Source: Mobiluncus sp034180645 (GTDB lineage: Bacteria; Actinomycetota; Actinomycetes; Actinomycetales; Actinomycetaceae). From it: a DNA stretch of 64,000 nucleotides. The stretch is taken from positions 80,471 through 144,470 of the forward strand of contig NZ_JAXFNY010000014.1 in assembly GCF_034180645.1 (NCBI RefSeq), read 5' to 3'. A program made the translations under genes and the position numbers. The notes under the pieces were generated by a model that saw only the letters and a program-made list of their open reading frames with translations, searched no databases and was not told the origin of the DNA. Positions 25,564 through 34,338 of this stretch are shown piece after piece. Position 1 is the first letter of the stretch; each line of letters opens with the position of its first letter.

Positions 25564-26700
25564 ATGCGCCGCACCGTGGTAGCCCCCCATGTTACCTCCG
25601 GCTTCACACAAGCCCGCTATCCCGCTATTGCCCGCACTTCCAGCCGGGTTTTGCTGATGATGTGGGAGGCGCTGCCCTCCGAGTGCGCCACCGCAACCAA
25701 GGCGGAGCTCGCCAGCGCGAACCCGGCCAGTCGGGAGGAACCTCACTATCGTCGGTTGTGCCCGACCAGTCTGTGCCTGTCGCGGTCTTTTGATAACGGT
25801 CTGACCTGGGAAGAGCCCCGCACCCTGGCGGCAGGCAACCCGCAGGAGTTCCTCGGATTTCATGTCCCGTCATTCCTGCATGACTGCGTGACCGGGCGCA
25901 TGTTTTGTTTCTATACACGTTCCCTGGTGCCTGACTGGGACTTGCGCCAGGCCCAAACGGCGCTCTTTGTCGCGTGGACCGATGATGATGGCTTGACCTG
26001 GGAACATCAAGACATCACTTCCATGATTATTGCCGGGCGTGACTTTACGATGGCATATATTCCGCGTGGTCGCGGCACGCAGCTGACGACAGGGCAATGG
26101 GCACAGCGCCTGTGCCACGCGGGTGTCATCGTGGACGAATCGGGGGATCGCAAAGCGGTGTTTATCGGCTCGGATGACCACGGGGCCAGCTGGTGGTCCT
26201 CGCCCCCGGTGGGAGCGAATGTGGATTACTGTACGGCGGTGTCCAACAGTGACGGAACCGAAGTTATGCTGCTGATGAAAACCCAAGGTTCGACAGCGAA
26301 AACGTGGGCAAAATCGACCGATGGCGGCCGCACTTTTGGACAGCCCACCGCCGCGATGGACTCCCGTCTCATCAACATCATGAGCCCGCTGGAAGAAGTG
26401 TTTCACGGCGCTTGCCCCGGTACTCCTCATGCGGATGTGTTCAGTTATATCGGCGAACGCACGGTGTGCAATGGGGAATGCACGGTGTTGATGCTGTCTA
26501 CCGATGGCGCGCAGTCTTTCCGGGAGGCGGCGATTTTCGATGTGAAAACCTACGGCGCCATCGACATCGTTTCGCTGGCAGACCAGGCTAAATTCGCCAT
26601 AGCTTACGAAGGACCCGATGGTGTGGTCTGTGAAATCTTGCCATTCTCCAAACTCAGCAGCATCAAAGCATTAGCGGAACAGTGGGCCCAACAAGCATGA
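25564..26700 (+). CDS. Sialidase-like (BNR/Asp-box) protein without signal peptide
   Basis: A beta-propeller glycosidase candidate. Five Asp-box motifs are visible: SFDNGLTW, TDDDGLTW, SDDHGASW, STDGGRTF and STDGAQSF. RYPAIA near residue 20 takes the place of the FRIP/YRIPA motif carrying the first catalytic Arg. The 378-residue product has no signal peptide or anchor, so it is either cytosolic or exported by an unusual route. The ATG is chosen over the adjacent TTG; AAGGA lies upstream. Its stop overlaps the pcrA start. Family assignment to the sialidase superfamily is good; activity on sialic acid is inferred. Confidence 0.75.
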   Translation: MRRTVVAPHVTSGFTQARYPAIARTSSRVLLMMWEALPSECATATKAELASANPASREEPHYRRLCPTSLCLSRSFDNGLTWEEPRTLAAGNPQEFLGFHVPSFLHDCVTGRMFCFYTRSLVPDWDLRQAQTALFVAWTDDDGLTWEHQDITSMIIAGRDFTMAYIPRGRGTQLTTGQWAQRLCHAGVIVDESGDRKAVFIGSDDHGASWWSSPPVGANVDYCTAVSNSDGTEVMLLMKTQGSTAKTWAKSTDGGRTFGQPTAAMDSRLINIMSPLEEVFHGACPGTPHADVFSYIGERTVCNGECTVLMLSTDGAQSFREAAIFDVKTYGAIDIVSLADQAKFAIAYEGPDGVVCEILPFSKLSSIKALAEQWAQQA

Positions 26701-29330
26701 ATGATTTGTTTTCTACCCTTGCCGAAGGTTCTAGCGGCGAGATTCCCGTGTCGGCGATTTTGCCGCGCGGGGCAGTCGCCCAGCCCGAAACCCCCGACGC
26801 ATCCTCCGATTTTGCGCACTGGTCCGGGGTGGATGCGGCGCGCCGCGAGGACTGGAAGTCTCGCAAAGTTGCCGCGATTGTGGAGGGTTTGAACCCGGAA
26901 CAGCAAGCTGCGGTGACCCACGAGTCCGGTCCGCTCCTGGTAATGGCAGGAGCAGGTTCGGGCAAGACCCGCGTGCTGACCCGGCGGATTGCGTGGCTGC
27001 TGGCGACCGAGCGAATCCGCCCTTGGGAAGTTCTGGCGATTACTTTCACCAACAAAGCGGCCGCGGAAATGCGTGAACGAGTCGAAGCCCTGGTCGGCAA
27101 CGCCGCGAAATACATGTGGGTGTCGACATTCCACAGCGCCTGCGTGCGGATTTTGCGCTCCGAAGCTGACACCCTGGGGGTGACCCAATCCTTTTCCATC
27201 TATGACACCGCCGACACGAAAGCCCTGCTGAACCGCATCATCAAGGGCCGGGGACTGGACCCGAAACGTTTCACCCCGAAGTCTTTTGCAGCCAAAATTT
27301 CCCAAGCCAAAAATGAACTCATTACCCCCGAAGCGTTTGCCCTAGACGCTGGTATCGACAAAATGAGCCAGCTCACGGCCGAAATCTATACCGAGTATCA
27401 GCAGCTACTGCACCGGGCCAACGCGTTCGACTTTGACGACCTGATTGCGTCTACGGTTTATCTATGGAAAGCCCATCCCGACATTTTGGCGCGCTATCGA
27501 GCGAAATTCCGTCATGTTTTAGTGGACGAATACCAGGATACGAACCCGGCGCAATATGAGTTGATTCGCTTGCTTACGGTGGGCGCGGCGGGCGATACCC
27601 AGCCGCCTGCCGAACTGACGGTGGTGGGGGACTCGGACCAGTCGATTTATGCGTTCCGTGGTGCCACAATCCGCAACATCGAAGAATTTGAGTCGGATTT
27701 CCCCGGCGCCACCACGGTTTATTTGGAACAAAACTACCGTTCGACCGGCACGATTTTGTCGGTCGCGAACGCGATTATCTCGGAAAACGAGGGGCGGCGG
27801 AAAAAGCGTCTCTGGACCGAAGCCGGACAGGGCGTGCAGGCCGTGATGTATGCGGCTGACACCGACCGGGACGAGGCCGCTTTCATCGTCCGAGAACTGC
27901 TCACGCTGCGCCAGGAAGGCTCGTCTTGGGACGACTTTGCCGTGTTTTACCGGACCAATGCCCAGTCGCGTTCCCTGGAGGAAATGCTGACGCGTGAGGG
28001 CATCCCCTACCGGGTCGTGGGGGGCACCAAGTTCTATGACCGGCGCGAAATTAAGGACGCTATCGCTTACCTGTGTGCCGCGGCGAACCCGGCCGATGAC
28101 GGCAACCTGCTGCGGGTGTTGAACGAACCAAAACGCGGCTTGGGGGACAAAGCCGTAGCGACTATTCGTGAAGTGTCGCAGCGTGAAAGCCTCGATTTTG
28201 GCCAGGCGTTGCGCCAATTCCTGCCGGGAGGAACCCATCACGGCGACTTGAGCGCGAAAGCCAGCGCGGGGATTGCTGAGTTTGTGGGCGTTTTGGATGC
28301 GATGCGGGCTCTGGACGCGGCGGGCGCCCCGTTGGATGAAATCTTGGACACGGCCCTAGAGGACAGCGGCTACCTGCCGAAACTGCGGAAGTCTAATGAC
28401 CCCCAGGACGATGCGCGGGTGGAGAACCTTGCGGAACTTCGTAACGTGGCGCAGGACTTTTCCCTTTCCGAACCCGATGCCCGCCTGGCAGATTTCTTAG
28501 AGCGGATCTCCCTGGTGGCAGACGCGGACCAGCTACCTGACACCGCTGCCCAGCCCGAAAACCCTGCTGACCCCGCGTGCCCCGCCGCCTCGCCGGAAGT
28601 AACCCTGATGACGGTGCATACCGCAAAAGGACTGGAGTTCAACACCGTGTTCGTGACCGGGATGGAGGACGGACTGTTCCCGCACTCTCGTTCCTTGGAA
28701 AATCCCCAGGACGTGGCAGAGGAGCGTCGGCTCGCTTACGTGGCGGTCACCAGGGCGCGTCAGCGGCTGTATCTGACTCGTTGCGCCGCGCGTACGGTGT
28801 TTGGTGAGACGGTAACGATGCCGGCTTCACGGTTCTTGGACGACATCCCGGTCGAACTGGTCGATAACCGGCGCGAAGCCACCACTGTGGACTATTACGG
28901 TGGGCTCGCGTCCCGCGGTTACGGCGAACCGGCGAGTTCCGCTTACGGTTACGGCGGGCATGGCGGCCGCGGGGGAGCTGCGGGTGGCTACGGCACTTAC
29001 CGTGGTGGTCGGGGACCGTCCGGGTCACGGGGCTCGAGCTCCGCGGGTGGGGGCAAGTTCGCCAACTCGCGGATTGGGCTCACCACGGCGCGCGACTTGG
29101 CCGGCGGCAAAGACTCGGCAGCTACACCGGCTAAAACCACGAAAGCGAAACCGGTGGGCAAAATCCCCGAACTTCACGTCGGTCAGCGAGTCCGCCACGA
29201 CATTTACGGGGAGGGCAAAGTCACCGGCTTGGAGGGCCAAGGCAAAGGCACCATCGCCACCGTGAAGTTCCGCACGGGCACCGCTAAACGGCTGCTGTTG
29301 AACTTTGCCCCGCTCACTCCGGTCGATTAA
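26697..29330 (+). CDS. pcrA: ATP-dependent DNA helicase PcrA/UvrD
   Basis: Superfamily 1A 3'-5' helicase for excision repair and removal of stalled polymerases. The ATG at 26697 overlaps the sialidase stop (ATGA). The 877-residue product has LNPEQQAAV, Walker A GAGSGKT (85-91), TFTNKAAAEM, the Walker B block VDEYQDTNPAQ, GDSDQSIYAFRGA, NYRS, TVHTAKGLEF and VAVTRA. A glycine/tyrosine/arginine-rich segment near 740-790 separates the core from a C-terminal Tudor-like domain (VGQRVRHDIYGEGKV) that binds RNA polymerase in relatives. The first 65 residues form an unusual extension before the helicase core. Confidence 0.96.
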   Translation: MNDLFSTLAEGSSGEIPVSAILPRGAVAQPETPDASSDFAHWSGVDAARREDWKSRKVAAIVEGLNPEQQAAVTHESGPLLVMAGAGSGKTRVLTRRIAWLLATERIRPWEVLAITFTNKAAAEMRERVEALVGNAAKYMWVSTFHSACVRILRSEADTLGVTQSFSIYDTADTKALLNRIIKGRGLDPKRFTPKSFAAKISQAKNELITPEAFALDAGIDKMSQLTAEIYTEYQQLLHRANAFDFDDLIASTVYLWKAHPDILARYRAKFRHVLVDEYQDTNPAQYELIRLLTVGAAGDTQPPAELTVVGDSDQSIYAFRGATIRNIEEFESDFPGATTVYLEQNYRSTGTILSVANAIISENEGRRKKRLWTEAGQGVQAVMYAADTDRDEAAFIVRELLTLRQEGSSWDDFAVFYRTNAQSRSLEEMLTREGIPYRVVGGTKFYDRREIKDAIAYLCAAANPADDGNLLRVLNEPKRGLGDKAVATIREVSQRESLDFGQALRQFLPGGTHHGDLSAKASAGIAEFVGVLDAMRALDAAGAPLDEILDTALEDSGYLPKLRKSNDPQDDARVENLAELRNVAQDFSLSEPDARLADFLERISLVADADQLPDTAAQPENPADPACPAASPEVTLMTVHTAKGLEFNTVFVTGMEDGLFPHSRSLENPQDVAEERRLAYVAVTRARQRLYLTRCAARTVFGETVTMPASRFLDDIPVELVDNRREATTVDYYGGLASRGYGEPASSAYGYGGHGGRGGAAGGYGTYRGGRGPSGSRGSSSAGGGKFANSRIGLTTARDLAGGKDSAATPAKTTKAKPVGKIPELHVGQRVRHDIYGEGKVTGLEGQGKGTIATVKFRTGTAKRLLLNFAPLTPVD

Positions 29331-29331
29331 A

Positions 29332-29366
29332 CGTTGCAGACCGGCGGGTGTGGCCGGTCTGCAACG
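29332..29366. terminator. Bidirectional terminator between pcrA and ppk2
   Basis: CGTTGCAGACCGG (29332-29344) pairs perfectly with CCGGTCTGCAACG (29354-29366). The hairpin lies between convergent stops. The plus-strand sequence after it is pyrimidine-rich because of the downstream lysine-codon tract; the minus-strand side lacks a clear T-run. Confidence 0.65.
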
Positions 29367-29374
29367 CAATTGAA

Positions 29375-30361
29375 CTACTTCTTCTTTTTCTTCTTTTTCT
29401 TTTTCTTCTTCTTGTCGTCCTCGCCGTCCTCAGAACTGTCGGCAGCCGGTGACGCCGCATCATTAGGTGAGGAATCCAACGTCACAAACGGAATCTTCCC
29501 GGCTTTGGCGCGGCTCACCACTTCGGCGGCATGATTAGGCACGGAACGAACCGTATCGAACGACGTGCGCACGTACCCGCTCGAGGGCGGACGCTCGGGC
29601 AAGGTAATGGGGGCGGTATCGCTGGGCAAATCCGTATAGGGAATGGTGGACAGGAAGTGGGCAATCATATTGAGCCGCGCGGCTTTCTTAGAGTCCGAAG
29701 ACACCTGATACCACGGGCATTCCGTCGTGTCGGTATGCACCAGCATCTCGTCTTTTGCCCGCGAATAGTCCTCCCACCGGGTGATTGATTCCAAGTCCAT
29801 GGGCGAGAGTTTCCATTGGCGCAGCGGATCGTGCAAACGCCGGGAAAACCGCTCGTACTGCACTTTGTCGGACACTGAGAACCAGTATTTGCGCAGCATG
29901 ATGCCGTCCTCGACCAGCATTCGTTCAAAAGTCGGGCACTGCTGCATAAACTTTTGTACCTGAATCGGGGTGGCGAACCCCATGACTTTCTCAACCCCGG
30001 CACGGTTGTACCAGGAACGGTCAAAAATTACGATTTCTCCGGCCGCGGGCAGGTGGGAAATGTAGCGCTGGAAATACCACTGGGTTTTTTCGCGTTCCGT
30101 AGGGGTAGGCAGCGCCACGACCCGAGCGACACGCGGTGAAAGGTACTCGGTCAGACGTTTGATGGTGCCGCCTTTTCCGGCGGCGTCCCGGCCCTCGAAG
30201 ATAATCACAATCCGGGCTCCGGTCTGTTTCACCCACCTCTGCAGTTTTGCCAGCTCAGTTTGCAGCCGATACAGTTCGGTTTCATAGATTTTATTGGGTA
30301 CCTTGAGGGGTGGTTCCGGTCTGGTTATCGACTCTTTCCCCGGATTACCGTGGTCTTGCAT
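29375..30361 (-). CDS. ppk2: Polyphosphate kinase 2 with acidic/serine patch and 12-lysine C-terminus
   Basis: PPK2 transfers phosphate between polyphosphate and nucleotides. The 328-residue product starts at an ATG with AAAGGAG seven bases upstream. It has the Walker A FEGRDAAGKGG (about 55-65), the Walker B/lid DRSWYNRAGVE (114-124) and the family block RRLHDPLRQWKLSPMDL. After the fold the tail is low complexity: AADSSEDGEDD followed by exactly twelve lysines and the stop. Twelve mixed AAG/AAA codons encode it, so it is not a homopolymer artefact. Whether it acts on ADP, GDP or AMP cannot be told from sequence. Confidence 0.93.
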   Translation of the reverse strand: MQDHGNPGKESITRPEPPLKVPNKIYETELYRLQTELAKLQRWVKQTGARIVIIFEGRDAAGKGGTIKRLTEYLSPRVARVVALPTPTEREKTQWYFQRYISHLPAAGEIVIFDRSWYNRAGVEKVMGFATPIQVQKFMQQCPTFERMLVEDGIMLRKYWFSVSDKVQYERFSRRLHDPLRQWKLSPMDLESITRWEDYSRAKDEMLVHTDTTECPWYQVSSDSKKAARLNMIAHFLSTIPYTDLPSDTAPITLPERPPSSGYVRTSFDTVRSVPNHAAEVVSRAKAGKIPFVTLDSSPNDAASPAADSSEDGEDDKKKKKKKKKKKK

Positions 30362-30483
30362 GGCGATGCTCCTTTGCTCCGCTAACGTCCTAAAAAGACA
30401 CGCTTCCAGCATAGACGCAATTTTCGCGGCTGGCCCGGAGTTATCGGGGTGGAAAATTTGTTTTTTTTCGATACACTAGAAAT

Positions 30484-30504
30484 ATCTCGATGTCGAGACA
30501 TAAT
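30484..30504 (+). promoter_or_regulatory. sucCD promoter region with palindromic operator
   Basis: TCTCGA-TG-TCGAGA (30485-30498) is directly followed by a -10-like CATAAT (30499-30504). No good -35 is seen. The same arrangement occurs before icd, which suggests a shared regulator acting at the -10 element. Confidence 0.6.
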
Positions 30505-30525
30505 TTCTAGAACGAAAGGAACAGC

Positions 30526-31686
30526 GTGGACCTCTACGAGTACCAGGCGCGTGACCTGTTTGATAAGCATGGAGTCCCGGTTTTGCCGGGCAAAGTCGCA
30601 AGCACTGTGGAGGAGGCCAAGGCTGCTTTCACCGCCTTGGGTGCTCCGCTGGCAGTAGTAAAAGCCCAGGTTAAGACCGGTGGTCGCGGTAAGGCTGGCG
30701 GCGTTAAACTGGCTCGCAGCGCGGAGGAAGCCGAAGCTAACGCCCAGGCGATTTTGGGTATGGACATTAAAGGCCACACTGTTTACCGCGTGATGGTGGC
30801 GGCTGGTGCTGACATCGACCGGGAGTTCTACTTCTCGATTCTGCTTGACCGTGCTAATCGCCAGAACCTGGCGATGTGCTCTGTCGAAGGCGGGATGGAA
30901 ATCGAACAGCTCGCCAAAGAAAAGCCCGAAGCGCTGGCGAAGGTGCCGATTCCCGCTTCTGGCATGGACGAGGCCGTGGCTCGCCAGATTGCCGACGAAG
31001 CTGGATTCGACCCGCAGACTGCCGCGAAGGTTGTCCCGGTATTCCTGAAACTGTGGGATGTCTACACCGGTGAGGACGCCACCCTGGTGGAGGTAAACCC
31101 GCTGGTGGCAACCAAGCAGGGCGACATCATCGCTTTGGACGGCAAGGTCACTTTGGACGACAATGCCCGCTACCGTCACCCCGAACATGCTGAACTGGTC
31201 GACCACAAGGCGGCTGACGAGCGCGAACTCAAGGCGCAGGAGGCCGGGCTGAACTACGTTCGTCTGGAAGGCCAGGTCGGCATTATCGGTAACGGTGCTG
31301 GTCTGGTTATGTCCACCCTGGACGTGGTGGCTTACGCCGGGGAAAAGTACGGGACAAAGCCTGCAAACTTCCTGGACATCGGCGGGGGCGCCTCGGCAGA
31401 GGTGATGGCAAAAGGTCTGGATGTGATTCTGACTGACCCGCAGGTCAAATCCTGTTTCGTCAATGTCTTCGGCGGTATCACCGCGTGCGATGAGGTCGCG
31501 AACGGCATTATCGGCGCGCTGCGGATTTTGGGAGACCAGGCGACGAAACCCCTGGTGGTGCGCTTGGATGGCAACAAGGTCGAGGAGGGGCGTGCGATTC
31601 TGAAAGCCGCCAATCACCCCTTGGTCACCATGATGGAAACGATGGACGAAGCCGCCGACAAGGCTGCACAGCTGGCCGCGAAGTAA
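30526..31686 (+). CDS. sucC: Succinyl-CoA synthetase (ADP-forming) beta subunit
   Basis: With SucD catalyses succinyl-CoA plus ADP and phosphate to succinate plus ATP in the TCA cycle. The 386-residue product has the ATP-grasp domain beginning DLYEYQARDLFDKHGVPVLPG, the segment AQVKTGGRGKAGGVK, EVNPLVATKQGD for metal binding, and the CoA-ligase domain with FLDIGGGASAE and FVNVFGGIT. The GTG start follows GAAAGGAA. The sucD start is 15 bp away, and the pair is one operon ending in a strong terminator. Confidence 0.97.
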   Translation: MDLYEYQARDLFDKHGVPVLPGKVASTVEEAKAAFTALGAPLAVVKAQVKTGGRGKAGGVKLARSAEEAEANAQAILGMDIKGHTVYRVMVAAGADIDREFYFSILLDRANRQNLAMCSVEGGMEIEQLAKEKPEALAKVPIPASGMDEAVARQIADEAGFDPQTAAKVVPVFLKLWDVYTGEDATLVEVNPLVATKQGDIIALDGKVTLDDNARYRHPEHAELVDHKAADERELKAQEAGLNYVRLEGQVGIIGNGAGLVMSTLDVVAYAGEKYGTKPANFLDIGGGASAEVMAKGLDVILTDPQVKSCFVNVFGGITACDEVANGIIGALRILGDQATKPLVVRLDGNKVEEGRAILKAANHPLVTMMETMDEAADKAAQLAAK

Positions 31687-31701
31687 AGGAGAAGCACCAC
31701 A

Positions 31702-32625
31702 ATGTCGATTTTTCTTGATGAAAACTCCAAAGTAATTGTCCAGGGCATGACCGGTTCGGAAGGCCGCAAGCACACGACCCGAATGCTCGCTTACGGCACC
31801 AAGGTGGTCGCCGGCACGAACCCGAAAAAGGCCGGAACTACCGTCGAATTCGACGTCGTTCCCTACGGCCCGCTGGCTGACTCGGTCCAGGGCGGCACCG
31901 TCAGCGTCCCGGTGTATGGCACGGTTGCCGATGCCAAGGCCGCGACAGGCGCGAACACTTCGGTCATCTTCGTGCCCCCGGCGGGCGCGAAAGGCGCCAT
32001 CATCGAAGCCGTGGATGCCGGCATGGAGCTGGTGGTGGTCATCACCGAGCACATTCCTGTCCAGGACACGAACGCCGCTTTCGCCTACGCGAAGTCCCAC
32101 GGGGTGCGCATGATTGGCCCGAACTGCCCCGGTATCATCAGCCCCGGCAAGTCCAATGTCGGCATCACCCCCGGCGACATCACCCCGCGCGGAAAGCTCG
32201 GCTTGGTGTCCAAGTCCGGCACGCTGACCTACCAGATGATGTACGAACTGCGCGACTTGGGCTTCACCACCTGCATCGGCATCGGCGGGGACCCGATTAT
32301 CGGCACGACCCACATCGACGCCCTCGAGGCCTTTGAAAAGGATCCTGAGACTGAACTCATCGTAATGATTGGCGAAATCGGCGGTGACGCCGAGGAGCGC
32401 GCGGCCGCCTACATCAAAGAGCACGTCACCAAGCCCGTAGTGGGTTACGTGGCGGGCTTTACCGCACCCGAAGGCAAGACCATGGGTCACGCGGGCGCTA
32501 TCGTCTCCGGTTCTTCCGGGACTGCAGCGGCCAAGAAAGAAGCCCTCGAGGCTGTGGGGGTGCGCGTTGGCAAGACTCCGAGTGAAACCGCGCGCATTGC
32601 CCGGGAAATCATGCAGAGCAAATAA
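31702..32625 (+). CDS. sucD: Succinyl-CoA synthetase alpha subunit
   Basis: Carries the CoA site and the phosphohistidine of succinyl-CoA synthetase. The 307-residue product shows the Rossmann CoA-binding start VIVQGMTGSEGRKHT, the block GPNCPGIISPGKSNVGI, GIGGDPIIGT, and GHAGAIVSGSSGTAAAKK, where the His is the family's phosphorylated residue. AAAGGAG precedes the ATG. The length is slightly above the usual 290 residues. Confidence 0.97.
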   Translation: MSIFLDENSKVIVQGMTGSEGRKHTTRMLAYGTKVVAGTNPKKAGTTVEFDVVPYGPLADSVQGGTVSVPVYGTVADAKAATGANTSVIFVPPAGAKGAIIEAVDAGMELVVVITEHIPVQDTNAAFAYAKSHGVRMIGPNCPGIISPGKSNVGITPGDITPRGKLGLVSKSGTLTYQMMYELRDLGFTTCIGIGGDPIIGTTHIDALEAFEKDPETELIVMIGEIGGDAEERAAAYIKEHVTKPVVGYVAGFTAPEGKTMGHAGAIVSGSSGTAAAKKEALEAVGVRVGKTPSETARIAREIMQSK

Positions 32626-32649
32626 GGTTTTGCCCTAGCTTTCTATAGA

Positions 32650-32686
32650 GGCGCGGTCGGAACTGAGGTTTCGGCCGCGCCCTTTT
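32650..32686 (+). terminator. sucCD operon terminator
   Basis: GGCGCGGTCG (32650-32659) pairs with CGGCCGCGCC (32672-32681), with one wobble, followed by CTTTTT. It lies 25 bases after the sucD stop. Confidence 0.85.
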
Positions 32687-32716
32687 TGGCTGATTACCCG
32701 GGTGTTCCGGCAGGGG

Positions 32717-32782
32717 TTGTTGCTAATTGGGGATTAAATCGGGGTTGGTGGTTATATAGGCCAGCAACGTCGATTTAATCGC
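32717..32782. repeat. Dispersed palindromic repeat, copy 1
   Basis: GATTAAATCG (32732-32741) and CGATTTAATC (32771-32780) form perfect inner arms; further pairs in the adjoining bases are imperfect. The 28-base segment starting at 32732 is identical to one starting at 46597 in copy 2. TTGTTGCTAAT (32717-32727) occurs, inverted, on the far side of copy 2. It begins about 31 bases after the sucD terminator. No protein is encoded. Confidence 0.75.
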
Positions 32783-32870
32783 GAATTTCTATCGCTTAAG
32801 CCGAACCCCTGCCGTGCCTTCGTGGGCGGACTCTTCGGCGCGGCAAGTCCGCGAGGTTCTGTGGGTTTCC

Positions 32871-32919
32871 TATACTTAGGTGGGACGAGGCGCGGCTCAC
32901 GGCGCCGGGGAGGAGAGTT
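32871..32919 (+). promoter_or_regulatory. Putative promoter of the DUF6350 gene
   Basis: TATACT at 32871-32876, with GGGGAGGAGAG as ribosome site before the ATG at 32920. A stem GCGGACT/AGTCCGC lies just upstream (within 32825-32852). The rest of the gap after sucD holds the sucD terminator and the palindromic repeat. Confidence 0.4.
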
Positions 32920-34338
32920 ATGGACGCACGGTCTAACCGTCCTGGTCAGCGTCCCCCGACTCGTCCGGGGAGGCGTCAGCGTCGCGTCAACACCGCTCCT
33001 GACGGCCAATCTCTGCCGACCGACCCCAGCGAGGAACGCACAGGTTCGCCCGCGTCCCTGACCGGCGCCGGTTCTGCGGGACTGAACGCGCCAAAACGTT
33101 TTCGCCGCCTCGATTTCCGCTCTGTTTTCCGTTCTGTATTCCGCAAACCTACCCGCGCCGAACTGTTCCCTGCGGGAACTTGGCGCTCCCTGTGGCTGGG
33201 ATTCCAGACTTGGGCGATAAACTGGGCGGTGCTGGTGCTTCTGGCGATTGCTGTGTGGATGCCCACAGCGACCACCCCTTCCGAAGAAGGGACGAAGTGG
33301 AGCGATGCCCTGGCGGTGGGCAATGCTATTTTTGCCGCCGCATTCCGCGCCGAGTTTTCCAGCGAAACGATGCGTTTTTCCCTCACTCCGTGGGGACTCA
33401 CCCTGCTGATTGGGATGATGCTGGCAGCGAGTTTGCGGGCGGCAAAACCCCCGAACGCCGCGGCTTTGGCGTGGGGTCTGTTGGCCTTCCTGGTTCCGTG
33501 CTGGGTGTGTCTGGGGTTTGCCGCAGTTTCCCTGGTGGTGTGGCGCGCGTTCATTTTTTCGTTATTTTTCGCAGTGATAGTGTTCTTTGCCGTGGCCAGA
33601 CATCTGACCTGGTGGAATGTGACCGCGTTCTTTCCTGAGGGTGAACCGTGGCCGTGGCTGAGTTTGGCGAGCCGCTGCCTGCGGGTACTCGCTGCAGGCG
33701 GCGCGGCTCTTTCCGCGGTTTTTCTGGTTGCGGCCATGTTTACCGGCTGGGAGCAAATGCACACCATCTGGACCGGGCTGAAACCGGACGCGCTCGGTTC
33801 CGTGGCGATGGTACTGGTCATCCTTGCTTACCTGCCGACTTTGCTGGTGTGGAGTGCCGCGTGGATCACCGGTCCGGGCATCAGCCTGGGTCAAGGGACA
33901 GTGTTTTCTCCCGGCCAGGTCATTGGGGGCGATTTGCCTCCGGTGCCGGTGTTGGCGTGGTTGCCGGACGTGCCGGTAGGGTGGTGGCCTCTGATTTTCC
34001 CGGTGGCACTAGCGATTGGCTTGGGTCTTTACCTTGGCGGACGTCATCGGCTCGGACTGGCTGACACCGCGTTGTCTCTGGCCCTGTTCCTGGCGGGATT
34101 GCTGCTGGGCGGGCTGCTCATCGTGTGGTTTGTCAGCGGTTCACTAGGGCCGGGCCGTCTGGTGAACGTGGGTCCTCTCGGCTCGACCCTCTACGCGGGG
34201 GTGCTGGCTTGGGGGGTACCTTTCGTGGTGACCGCCCTGCTGAATCATCCGTGGATCCGCGAAGCAACCCGGCGCTTCGCGGTGCGGGTCTCGGGCAAGA
34301 ATCCGGAGGCCCTTCCCACTGCTAGAATCGACTTATGA
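32920..34338 (+). CDS. DUF6350/PerM-like polytopic membrane protein
   Basis: The 472-residue product has an Arg/Pro-rich cytoplasmic N-terminus (1-80) and about nine or ten hydrophobic helices, e.g. AINWAVLVLLAIAVWM and LALFLAGLLLGGLLIVWFV. The position between sucCD and purN-purH is the conserved place of the DUF6350 family, whose mycobacterial member PerM supports cell division and persistence. Here the assignment rests on synteny and topology, not on a motif. It overlaps purN by four bases (ATGA), so expression is coupled. Confidence 0.8.
   Translation: MDARSNRPGQRPPTRPGRRQRRVNTAPDGQSLPTDPSEERTGSPASLTGAGSAGLNAPKRFRRLDFRSVFRSVFRKPTRAELFPAGTWRSLWLGFQTWAINWAVLVLLAIAVWMPTATTPSEEGTKWSDALAVGNAIFAAAFRAEFSSETMRFSLTPWGLTLLIGMMLAASLRAAKPPNAAALAWGLLAFLVPCWVCLGFAAVSLVVWRAFIFSLFFAVIVFFAVARHLTWWNVTAFFPEGEPWPWLSLASRCLRVLAAGGAALSAVFLVAAMFTGWEQMHTIWTGLKPDALGSVAMVLVILAYLPTLLVWSAAWITGPGISLGQGTVFSPGQVIGGDLPPVPVLAWLPDVPVGWWPLIFPVALAIGLGLYLGGRHRLGLADTALSLALFLAGLLLGGLLIVWFVSGSLGPGRLVNVGPLGSTLYAGVLAWGVPFVVTALLNHPWIREATRRFAVRVSGKNPEALPTARIDL

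Noticed and set aside
24643..25863. 406-codon minus-strand frame over the response regulator and sialidase start
   Set aside because: His/Arg-rich antisense reading; the sense strand encodes clear domains.
29378..29413. Polypyrimidine tract as a sequencing artefact or simple repeat
   Set aside because: The tract mixes CTT and TTT units in register with the PPK2 frame and ends exactly at the stop codon, so it is coding sequence.
30382..32490. 702-codon minus-strand frame opposite sucC and sucD
   Set aside because: Antisense to two unmistakable genes with strong codon bias, which leaves the opposite frame open; no start signal or domain.
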